From assembly GCA_033675265.1 (NCBI GenBank), contig JAUJYZ010000332.1, positions 1-64,000 on the forward strand: a stretch of DNA of 64,000 bases, in the 5' to 3' direction. The stretch comes from Actinostola sp. cb2023. Lineage: Eukaryota; Cnidaria; Anthozoa; Actiniaria; Actinostolidae. This document shows, piece by piece, positions 56,038 through 64,000 of the stretch. Position 1 is the stretch's first letter. Each line of letters starts with the position of its first letter. The position numbers were made by a program, and so were the translations under genes. The notes under the pieces were generated by a model, which made no database searches, was not told where the DNA came from, and was given only the letters and a program-made list of their open reading frames with translations.

Positions 56038-56717
56038 CAAATAATTAAGTTATTCAATGTACATTCAGATACAGTTCAAAGATGAACATTATTTATTTCA
56101 TATATCTACAAGTTCAAAGAGCATATAAATATTGTACATGTAAATACAATGTAAGCCTTCAAGTGCAAAAAATCAATATTTATTTATAAATTCAAAGAAT
56201 TAAGTTATACAATATACATTCAGACACAGTTCAAAAAGATAAACATTATTTATTTACACACTATATTCATAAGACTGTATTGTGATAATATATTGTAAAT
56301 AGTGACAATGTCATTTGTATTTTATCAGTGATTTTTAGTGCAAAATAAAAAATATAGTTCTGTACTGTTTCATGTACATGATTTTATTGTATGAACTCTA
56401 ACGGGACAAGTAAATAGCAGATCAAAGGTGAACTTGTTTTATTTCAATGAACATCATTACACTCAAAGAACTGTAATGTACTTTGTCAATAAATGACAAG
56501 TATTATTGATTAGTGATTGTACTCTAAATAATCATTATTATTAATTCCACTTGTGCATTCCACAGTTTTATAGATATTAGACTCATGGCTCAACAAGTTT
56601 TCCAGGCAAGAAGGATTCAATCAAGAGCTTTTCTATGTTTTCACTTGTTTTCCAGTTTTTCTTTAATTAGAGAAGACTAAACAACAGCATCAGTATACCA
56701 CACAAAGACCCTGGTGG
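56038..56717. other. Repeat F remainder and AT-rich DNA
   Basis: Right part of repeat F copy 2 (to about 56125), diverged copy 3 (about 56157-56260) and a piece of element E (56298-56400). No gene. Confidence 0.55.
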
Positions 56718-56823
56718 GGTGGGGGGAGGGGGGACACTCCCATATATAAAGTGGTGGGGATGCTCGTCGGAAATCTTGAAAATGCGTGGGCGTGGCATGA
56801 AATAATTTTTACCCCTAAGAAGT
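56718..56823 (+). repeat. Dispersed repeat D, copy 2
   Basis: A G-rich tract, then CTCCCATATATAAAGTGGTG, GGGATGCTCGTCGGAAATCT, GGCGTGGCATGAAATAATTT and TTACCCCTAAGAAGTAC. Confidence 0.75.
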
Positions 56824-56836
56824 ACATGTACCATTG

Positions 56837-57026
56837 AAGAAATAGAAAACGAGCGCGCGTGCTATGTGCAGATTTATAGCATGCGGGGACTGATCAGAAC
56901 ACAAGAGAAGTGTTAAGAGAAGCACAATGCGTAGTGGAGTGCTACTCAACACTTCTCGAGTGTTCTGATCAGTCCCGCGTGCTATAAATCTGCACATAGC
57001 ACAGCGGGCAAGTTTTCTATTTCTTT
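56837..57026. mobile_element. Hairpin MITE
   Basis: AAGAAATAGAAAAC and GTGCTATGTGCAGATTTATA are mirrored by TATAAATCTGCACATAGCAC and GTTTTCTATTTCTTTT. The inner arm GGGACTGATCAGAACAC pairs with GTGTTCTGATCAGTCCC. A smaller hairpin of related words (GCGTGCTATGTGCTCTCAT) follows at 57096-57168. Confidence 0.75.
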
Positions 57027-57370
57027 TATAAAATACAATTATGATTTTAAGGCAAGTTTTCAATTTTGTTCATTACAAAAATGTTTGAATATCTGCGCGT
57101 GCGTGCTATGTGCTCTCATAAAGCACGCGGAATATGCATCCTTTGGCCAATGAGAGCACGCGTTATATCATATAGTTATTTTATAATGAAGTATAAACAA
57201 GTATTATTAATTCCTTGGTATTTTGTGGTAAATATCTGATGCCTTGGAAGCTTCGCAAAAATGTTGCTGACAGACACCCTAAACAGTCCCGAAGAAGTAA
57301 CCATCTACACATGTATACCAGGCGGTAGAGCTAGGGGGTGCTGGGACTAGGGGGGCTGGGACTAGGGGGT

Positions 57371-57532
57371 AGTTGGGGGGGGGGGGGGGGGGGTGCTTTG
57401 GGCTCCCACATAGAAAAGTGGTGGGGATGCTCGTCGGGAATTTTGAAAATTAACCCTAAAAGGTACCCGAGTCTCTTCCAAGTGGACGTGGCATGAAATA
57501 ATCTTTCACCCCTTAGAGGTACCAATTCCAAA
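57371..57532 (+). repeat. Dispersed repeat D, copy 3, with a 19-G tract
   Basis: About 19 G (57375-57393), then GCTCCCACATAGAAAAGTGG, TGGGGATGCTCGTCGGGAAT, GACGTGGCATGAAATAATC and CCCCTTAGAGGTACCAATTC. The G tract is a candidate quadruplex, but its exact length is doubtful. Confidence 0.75.
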
Positions 57533-57904
57533 ATAATAAGTAAAAATTTGCAACACAAAAAAATGTTAGGGGGTCGAAATATAATTAATAGATCATTATT
57601 TCATTTGCTGACAGACACCCTAGGACAGCAATGGTTAAGAGCTGTTTAACAAATTGCAGATGGTTTTGAGTTGTCTGTACTCTTATTGACACACTCTACT
57701 TGACGTCATAAAATGTTCAAAACTCAAGTGAAATCACAAGTGCATGCTGGCTACGTGCACGAGTGATTCGTCATTCTATGTGTCTTTACTCTTATTGACA
57801 ATGGTAAACCAGTCAATCAGATTGCGAGATTGCACAAAAATAAATGTATTACCGGTATTATTATATTAAATAAAAGGTACTGACTTGGTGTCTTGCTGTT
57901 CCTT

Positions 57905-58012
57905 TTAAATCTAGAGACCCCGTAAGCTGTACCAATTGGCGGATTTCAAACCCTAAAACTAGGTATGGCGAGCATCCCCACCACTTTATATATGGGAGTC
58001 CCCCCCCCCCCC
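57905..58012 (-). repeat. Dispersed repeat D, copy 4 (inverted)
   Basis: On the minus strand it reads ACTCCCATATATAAAGTGGT, GGGGATGCTCGCCATACCTA and then a diverged end, with a C run on the plus strand at about 58000-58011. It lies 30 bp beyond the stop codon of the next gene. Confidence 0.7.
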
Positions 58013-58041
58013 TCTCCCATGGGACAAAGACCTGTCATGAA

Positions 58042-59028
58042 TCAAAGTTGTTCGGGATCGAAGTCACAGTTATGTTGGGGATAATTTCTAGTGTTCCATT
58101 CCCCATACTGGAATGCGATGTCAAGTTGCCCACGTTTGATCCAGTAGGTGAAGCTGATTTGTTTCTCGTCATCCACTAGTAACTTGACTGTGTGACCCAA
58201 TCTATTTCTCCCTTGCAGTTGTCGGCTGAAATATTTTTTCACCTCACTTCTGCTCAATCCAGAAATCGTGGACATTAATTTCTGGAAAGAGTAGAGAGAG
58301 GTGAAACAAATAACTTCAGCCTTACTATTAGTTCTGACATAGCATTTTGGCTCAAAGAAACTGCCATCTTTGTTTCCAACCACCACACGCCTCGCAACCT
58401 TGAAAATTTCATGTGGGATCTGCCGGCAGATCTTGGCATGGTATGGTCGCCGCACAGCCACTCGACCTGAGAGGCGAGTGTAAATTTTCCGCATCCACAG
58501 TGATGCTTCACTGTGGAGAACCGAGGCTGCGTTTACCGATGAAAATGACAGTAATGTGGCAGCTATAAACAAAGAAGATAAATGACGAAATAACCTATCA
58601 ATAAGAAATAACTCAGTTTGCTATTACAACCTTTGCCTTTGGGCTTTTTACAATATTTATACAGTCTGAATAGGTAAGGGTCTACATCACTACATCATAA
58701 AAGCGAAATGTCCACAATCTGTAAGCACTAAACTAGCAAGAAACGTTTATTATTTACCTTTTGAACGCTCAGTAGGCTGCAATTCACCATGACCGCAGCT
58801 CACTGAGCACTGTTTAACGACAGGCTTCAATAGCTCGGATGCAATATCCTTAAAAAGGTCTCGATTGAATCCTTCTTGTGCAGGAAACGTGTCAAGCCAT
58901 GAGTCTAATATGTCCTCATGATCATCCTTCCCTTCCTCTAAATCTTCAACTTCCTCTTCTTCGTGTTCGTTTTCGTCGTCTGATTCAAAAATCTTTTCGA
59001 TAGCTTCCTTCACTGACAAAGCCGCCAT
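58042..59028 (-). CDS. Intact two-exon gene of unknown function
   Basis: Exon 1 (59028-58758) begins with ATG in AAAATGGCGG context and ends phase 1 at GTAAATAA. Exon 2 (58562-58042) has a pyrimidine-rich acceptor (CTTCTTTGTTTATAG), joins in phase and is open to a stop, giving about 263 residues. The N-terminal third is acidic (ENEHEEEEVEDLEEGKDDHE at about residues 20-40, then ILDSWLDTFPAQEGFNRDLF). It has a Cys/His pair (CSVSCGHG) near residue 80. The C-terminal part is basic (MRKIYTRLSGRVAVRRPYHA, QIPHEIFKVARRVVVGNKDG, GLSRSEVKKYFSRQLQGRNR, ISFTYWIKRGQLDIAFQYG). No signal peptide, membrane segment or known domain is recognised. An acidic head and basic body suggest a nuclear or nucleic-acid-binding protein, by composition only. 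It shares an upstream motif with the 44311 gene. Confidence 0.65.
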
Positions 59029-59086
59029 TTTGAAAAAAAACGCCAGTTTCGCGCGATTGTCCGCTGACCTAAATGACAGGCGAACG

Positions 59087-59118
59087 TGCTGTTTTTCGAA
59101 GCTCCCAGGCCCTACGTG
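59087..59118 (-). promoter_or_regulatory. Shared 5' motif, second copy
   Basis: CACGTAGGGCC, six bases, CTTCGAAAAACAGCA on the minus strand. It lies about 60 bp upstream of the ATG at 59028 and matches 43819-43851. Confidence 0.4.
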
Positions 59119-59227
59119 GGTTTTCATTTTATGGGGTGACAATTTACTTCGTTGCTTGCCCTCTGCATAATTAATAGAGTGGAGTGGTTGCAAAACAAGA
59201 ACACTTCATTGTTCTATGTTTTTGTTC

Positions 59228-60052
59228 ATTTTTTTCAAACCGTGACCGTGCATTGCCCAACATTGTTGGCCGAACATGTTGGCACCGTTTGCACACCCTG
59301 TGCAAATGGTGCCAACATATTTAGCAAATGATATCGCAGTGGACTCTGGGATCGATATTCGCCCATAACTCTTTGCGAAACTACTACAGCGTTGTTTACG
59401 TCCACCATTTTATTGCTTCGATAAGAATGGAGCCGGACGAGTACTATAAAAATGGAAAACACGAAAGTGCATTGCATTTGCTATTCTGCTGGATGAACTT
59501 GATGACAGAGAGTAGCGTTTACTTGAACCTCTGCTTGAACGTCAGAGTTTTCCCTGCCTGGCTCCATATCGAAGAGATAAAAAGACGGACGTCAAATACA
59601 CTGTAGTGAGTTTAGGAAAACAGCACACAAGATAGCAATATTTGAATAACAATAGGAACTATTTTATAACAATAGGAACTATTGTTAGACATGCTACATC
59701 GAGGCACCTATTGTTATTCAATTATTGTCCTGGCACGAAACAAGACCAAATCTCCATGGATACCGTCGAATGAACAATTCAGTGCGCACGCGCGAGCCCA
59801 ACAATGTTGTGCAAAGCGTGCAAACGGTGCCAACATGTTGTGACATGCTTCATCGATCACGAGAACAATAGAAATGTTGGCCGATGTTGGGTCAAAAGTT
59901 TGACTTGATTCAAACTTCACCCAACATGTTGGCACGTGTTGGCACAGCACGCAACATTGCCCAACAGTGTGTGCAAACGGCGCCAACATGTTGGGCCCAA
60001 CAATGTTGGGCAATGTTGTGCCATCATGTTGGCACCGTTTGCACGGGCCTTA
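59228..60052. mobile_element. CCAACATGTTGG-rich element, possibly Harbinger-type
   Basis: The ends carry clustered ACATGTTGGCACCGTTTGCA and TGCAAACGGTGCCAACATGT words in both orientations (59270-59320, 59817-59840, 59925-60050). GCCCAACA(AC)ATTG words lie between. The middle holds a short plus frame (59427-59606, MEPDEYYKNGKHES...) of unknown family. The repeated palindromic subterminal words look like transposase-binding sites. Harbinger affinity is a guess from memory of similar ends. Confidence 0.45.
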
Positions 60053-60284
60053 ATACATGTACAGGATTGCTACTAACTACTGTAGTACTAGTAGTTTCAT
60101 TTTGTTGATTGTATATTATTTTTATTCCATTTTTATTTATTTATCTATCTACACTCATTCTATGTATTTTCCGATTTTTAAAATGTATTTCAGTTTGAAT
60201 TATATAGCACACGCCTTCATTAGCGCGTGCTCATTATAGCATAGGCAGCCCAACCATTGCTTTTGAGGCTATTGAATAATCAAA
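60053..60284. other. No gene seen
   Basis: AT-rich. A degraded GCAGCCCAACC word (about 60245) resembles the dispersed 16-mer. Confidence 0.35.
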
Positions 60285-60288
60285 TAAA

Positions 60289-61122
60289 ATGATAAAGTTC
60301 ACAATGGAAATGCCATCTAATAACGTGCTACCCTTTCTAGGTATGGAGCTACTGAAAGGCAGGTCCAAAGTAGAAACGAGAGTTTATGTTATGCCGACTA
60401 ATACTGGCTTACTTTTACACCACCGAAGCCATGTTGATTATCGTTACAAAACGTCATTACTTAACACCATGTTGGATCGTGCATTCAAATTATCATCAAC
60501 TTCGAGCTATTTTACTGAAGAATGTGAGCGATTGAAAGTCATTTTTCAACAGCTACAGTACCCGGTGCACCTGATTGATTCAGCCATCTCAAGGTTCCTT
60601 GAATCAAGGACTACTAACACGCCATAGAGTAACACCCAATGTAACAAACCCAGCAGTCTGGTACGAATTGCCTTGCCGTACAAGGATCATAAATCAGCCG
60701 ACACCGGTCGCAAGCAGCTTAAGAATCTTGGTAACGTCATTGGTAAAGATCTAAGGCCTATATTTACCAGTAGGAAGATCGGTGATGATCTCAAAATACG
60801 TGAGGAAAAGCCTGCAGTAATCAACCAACAAAGCATTGTTTATAAATTCAAATGTGACCTGTGCGATTCGGGTTACGTTGGTTACACGCGCCGACACCTC
60901 TACCAGCGTATAGTAGAACACCAAAGACCAACAAGCACCATCGGCAAGCATGTCCGCGACGTACACGGCCTAGAAGTAGTGAATCTTGACAATCAGTTCA
61001 CAGTCTTAAAGAAGTGCAACAACTAACTGGATTGCTTGATTTATGAAATGTTTCTTATCAGAGAACGAAAACCGGAACTTAACATACAATCAGACTCTAT
61101 AAGAGCAAAGTTATTTATTTAA
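60289..61122 (+). pseudogene. Penelope-like retroelement: RT end and GIY-YIG endonuclease, two stops
   Basis: A single frame of 278 codons is broken only by TAG at 60625 and TAA at 61024. The first part (NNVLPFLGMELLKG, TNTGLLLHHRSHVDYRYKTS, LNTMLDRAFKLSS, ERLKVIFQQLQYP) is the distal reverse-transcriptase/linker region of Penelope-like elements. The second (ALPYKDHKSADTGRKQLKNL, DLRPIFTSRKIGDDLK, IVYKFKCDLCDSGYVGYTRR, HLYQRIVEHQ, ISTIG-like KHVRDVHG, LDCLIYEMFLIRERKPELNI) is the C-terminal GIY-YIG nuclease with its CxxC and H..C-type insert. The N-terminal RT, including its active site, is absent. A 3' stretch with CCTGAAGATG and GACAACGTTAATATCC (61213-61253) resembles the usual Penelope 3' region. 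Confidence 0.85.
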
Positions 61123-62430
61123 CTATGCGTAGAACAACGGTTACCATTTAACTATGCGTAGAACAATGGTTATTGTTTTTCAACTAAACTTATTCTTTAA
61201 TCTTCATTTGAACCTGAAGATGTTGTCAAGATGACAACGTTAATATCCTTAATTTTCATTGTAAAATGTTATTCTGAATCTTGCCTTATAAAATGATATT
61301 TGTGTCTTTTTTTATGGGTTTCCTGTGGTATTAAAGCGCGCGCGCGCGCAATACGTATATGTCGAGCTCCCTGTGCTGAGTAACGTCCTATGTTGGAATT
61401 CCTGTGTGCGTCCAGCAGGAAGTGCCCGGAGCAATGTACATAGTGAAACACTTGTTTCACTATCAATAGGGATGGCGCGCGCACTGACGAAGGATGTTCG
61501 GAAACGACCGTTGATGTCCGTGACGGCAATCCACTTTCTTGCCATTTTCTTCACCATTCTTGTTCTTTTTTAATCCAAAATCCATAGTTTCGGTGTATTG
61601 CAGTGTTTTTCAACACATTAATATTATTTCACGTAATAGATTACACAATACGTCACGCTATATAATATATGCGCAGTAGAATTGCGCAGTGCAAAACTAA
61701 GGAATTACCTTGAGCTCCCTATTAAGAGTACAGACACACTATATGACGAATCGCTCGCGCACGGAGCCAGTGCGCGCTTGAAACAGTTTTTCATTTAAAC
61801 ATTTTCCTTGTTTTTGGATGTTTATTTTTTTTACTTTGTTATTGTAAAAAAACAAATTAATTGCAAATGGTGTTTTCGTTGTCTGTACTCTGAATCGAAG
61901 TTGGGCATTTTGGGTTTCAAAGTGCAACAATTCCAACAAAGTCATGCAAACCTCTTGACGTCACCAAGCCATTGTCAAGGGCCTAGTCTCTTTTGGTTGA
62001 AAATTATAATTTTCGAACCGCGAAAAGAAAATGTTCGCACACTCAAAGTCGACGTTTAAATACTGTAAATGTATTTAAATACATAGTTATATAATACATA
62101 AATAGATAGCTTAGATAGCATTTAAACAGGGAAGAGCCATTTTCCACATGGATCTGTTATTATTATTATTATTATTATTATGTTCAGAGAAAGACCAAAC
62201 AACATTAATGTACAATAAAACAAGGGTCGACATTTTCGGTTCATGGGCACTTTAAGATGAAAAGCTCAAAAACCATACCCTATCCAGCGGTACATATCCA
62301 TATAGCAAATATATAGGAGTACCCCTCCCTCCTCCCCCCTTGGCATGTCTTACAAATTATTGTCTTTGTGAGTGCATACCAATAAAGTTATTTCCTGTCT
62401 TCCTCTCTTATCGTTTTGGAGACAGGGAGT
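61123..62430. other. Non-coding, with a (CG)n run and simple repeats
   Basis: GCGCGCGCGCGCGC at about 61335-61350 (Z-DNA-prone). An (ATT)n run lies at about 62158-62181. No supported gene; the short frames at 61269-61573 overlap each other on both strands. Confidence 0.45.
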
Positions 62431-62436
62431 CCTTAA

Positions 62437-62530
62437 TTTGGTTATCCTGTGGTAACGTTACCCGAGACGGTCGAATTTCCCGCCAAAATTGGTTATCCTG
62501 TGGTAATGGAACTTGAGACTGTCGAATTCC
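62437..62530 (+). repeat. Duplicated 50-bp block just upstream of an ATG
   Basis: TTGGTTATCCTGTGGTAACG... GAGACGGTCGAATTTC (62439-62480) recurs as TTGGTTATCCTGTGGTAATG... GAGACTGTCGAATTCC (62489-62531). It lies within 60 bp of the ATG at 62545, so it may be a duplicated promoter or 5' leader segment. Confidence 0.65.
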
Positions 62531-62544
62531 AATCGTCGCGAACC

Positions 62545-62820
62545 ATGGCTTCGTCTAGTTCATTCGGGAAGAAAGGAAGGTCTCCTTCTAAACGAGCCAA
62601 AATAGAGGCAGAACCGGCAGTTATTGCTAAGAAAGCAACATAAATCACGTTTAAATGGGAGAAGGTTGCTCCACAGTATTTTACCGACTGGGTGAATGTG
62701 ACTGTTCTCGCACTCATGGAACGACGAAGGAGATCGTACAAACGTACAACACAACAGTGTACATACTTCAAACCTATGGCAAAACTAGATCCTAGGATAA
62801 AACAATCAATTAAACCTTAG
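62545..62820 (+). pseudogene. Possible first exon with an in-frame stop
   Basis: ATG at 62545 opens a basic Ser/Lys-rich segment (MASSSSFGKKGRSPSKRAKI, EAEPAVIAKKAT), meets TAA at 62641 and continues in frame with ITFKWEKVAPQYFTDWVN and VLALMERRRRSYKRTTQQC to TAG at 62818. It may be the broken 5' part of the following DUF3987-like gene. Unproved. Confidence 0.3.
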
Positions 62821-62948
62821 GTATGACAGGGGGGCCGGACCCTCCCCCTAGATCTGCCACTGCAACACTACATAGAGTTTTTACATTAATTCAGCAGTAG
62901 CTGCAATAGTGGATTTTTCTAAAGTATTTGTGTTATCATTTTTTTAAG

Positions 62949-63631
62949 GCTCGTCTCCTTGTTGACAATTTTACAAATGCGGGATTGACAGAGCAAATCC
63001 TACTTATTGATGGCATTGCCATATGCATTAAAGATGAAATGTATTCTGATTTGAAGCACATAATATCTGAAAAGTCTATGGGATATCAGTGCCGCTGGTA
63101 TGATGGCGACTCGTTCTTCACCACTAAAGGAAATAACTCTGCAGAACGTGGTGGTGTTGATGAAACAGGTCTATGCCTCGGTGGTTTCATGCAAGTCAGA
63201 AATTTTATGGAGGAACTGCTGCCACACCTTTTAACTGCAAAAGATGGCTTTATTGAAAGAATCCTTTTGTCTGTTGCACGACCTGAAGCATTAACAAGAT
63301 CTGAAACCGAGCGTTTTGCAAGACAACTGTCCAGTCAATACAGTGATGTTCAAGACCTAACAGAAATATATGATTCTATTTATAGAGATCATAATGTTGC
63401 AGATCACGTGGAGTACACACTTTCAGATGATGCAAATAAGTGTTGGGAAGGACCGAAAAAATACACTCAGGCTGTCTGTTATGTTGCATGTTTTGTATTT
63501 TTACATTCGCAGATCCATTTTTAAATTGTATGGCCCTTTACAAAAAGTCATTGGTCAAGACAGCATGAAGTTTGCCATTCAGCTTACCACACACTTCAGG
63601 GAAGTTATGAACACAGTTAGCAAGGTAAGGA
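62949..63631 (+). CDS. DUF3987-like (primase/helicase-related) protein, partial, runs towards the window edge
   Basis: After an acceptor (CATTTTTTTAAG, ending 62948) the frame reads ARLLVDNFTNAGLTEQILL, GIAICIKDEMYSDLKHI, YQCRWYDGDSFFTTK, VDETGLCLGGFMQVRNFME, LTAKDGFIERILLSVARPEA and LSDDANKCWEGPKKYTQ. The motif series (a choose-and-test segment, then a DE pair, a W.DG box, a tGLCLGGF box and a dGF..R.L box) is that of DUF3987, a family seen near primase/helicase modules and in multi-copy animal proteins. Beyond about 63510 the frame must shift by one base to continue as SIFKLYGPLQKVIGQDSMKF, then AIQLTTHFREVMNTVSK, and a GTAAGG donor at 63632. The shift is either a short intron (acceptor CATTCGCAG) or an indel. 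The remaining exons lie beyond the window. Confidence 0.55.
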
Positions 63632-64000
63632 AGTCTTATCAGACAGTACACTGTATGGATCAGGTGCGTAAGCAGGGGGGTCCCAGGGTGCCTGTGACCC
63701 CCTTCCTCTGGGTCTACTCTTTAAATTTATATGTTTGAAGAGGAGAGGGGGAGATTTGGTGGTGAACGTTATGGAGTGTGAGTCCCCCCTACCCCCACTT
63801 TTATTTGTGACCAATTCAATTTGAATAAAAAGTAGTTATTTGCATTTCGTAACTTCCTGAACAGTTGATGTATCCTGATGAACCTTCAAAAACAACCCTT
63901 TTACTACATGTGTGTTGAAACACAAAGGAAGTATGATGCTGTTGAGAAATGTTAGGAATAGGCTATCTTCAAGCAACAGGCCATCCATTGTAGAGGCAGT
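63632..64000. other. Intron-like end of the window
   Basis: Contains CAGGGGGGTCCCAGGGTGCC and C/G-rich repeat sequence at about 63674-63800, resembling a dispersed repeat end. No exon recognised before the window closes. Confidence 0.4.

Noticed and set aside
58275..58511. Alternative frame with CGCGKFTL in exon 2 of the 58042-59028 gene
   Set aside because: It ends in a stop and does not join exon 1; the other frame matches the acceptor and phase and stays open to the end.
59714..60013. Minus-strand frame with PNMLAPFAHTVGQ and NMLAPFARFAQ
   Set aside because: Product of the repeated CCAACATGTTGGCACCGTTT words; also seen in another form at 59235-59477.

Overview
The window reads as nuclear DNA of a marine invertebrate animal. 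The genes have GT-AG introns, the intergenic DNA is AT-rich and full of the palindrome ACATGT/TACATGTA, and the families seen (TRAF/MATH, NHL-repeat, Merlin, Penelope, L1/Tx1-like LINE, tRNA-derived SINEs) are metazoan. A sponge or a cnidarian is my best guess, from memory of similar multi-copy proteins; this cannot be proved from the sequence alone.

Layout. 0-5 kb: AT-rich DNA with three hairpin elements, then a three-exon minus-strand gene (3029-4950) with a Ser/Thr-rich end. 5.6-7.6 kb: an apparently intact minus-strand Merlin (IS1595/IS1016-like) transposase in three exons, with a MITE in its first intron. 8.1-8.9 kb: a 43-bp tandem repeat and the last exon of a conserved gene, broken by a one-base change in an A run. 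9.4-13.4 kb: clustered hairpin MITEs and two exons of a TRAF-zinc-finger/MATH gene. 14-19.1 kb: SINE and LINE remnants and two tandem arrays. 19.2-21.3 kb: a broken NHL-containing gene with an internal deletion. 21.7-22.7 kb: two copies of one MITE family flanking a 685-bp palindrome bounded by TTAA. 26.9-30.3 kb: a decayed SAMD3-like gene, one exon of which has become a 100-bp array of about 19 units. 31-35 kb: MITE copies, a SINE and an AAGATCTTG array. 36.1-40.2 kb: a 4-kb TTAA-bounded element with 700-bp inverted repeats and further elements nested inside. 40.3-43.6 kb: Ty3/gypsy remnant, a decayed DUF6729-like gene and a 1.5-kb inverted-repeat element. 44.3-51.3 kb: the largest intact gene (781 residues, two exons), with a 4.1-kb LINE inserted antisense in its intron and flanked by a 12-bp target duplication. 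51.4-58 kb: minisatellite, LINE tail, nested TTAA elements and a dispersed repeat family. 58.0-59.0 kb: an intact two-exon gene of unknown function. 59.2-61.1 kb: a CCAACATGTTGG-rich element and a Penelope-like fragment with a GIY-YIG domain. 62.4-64 kb: a DUF3987-like gene running off the window.

There is no operon-like organisation. The theme is repeated invasion by DNA elements. Many are near-perfect hairpins, several sit at TTAA, and they are nested in each other and in introns. Against this background four or five coding units keep open frames and consistent splice phase: 3029-4950, the Merlin transposase, 44311-51306, 58042-59028 and perhaps 62949 onward. The 44311-51306 protein is the best candidate for an undescribed system. 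It looks like a mobile-element-type protein, but I could not place it in a transposase superfamily I know.
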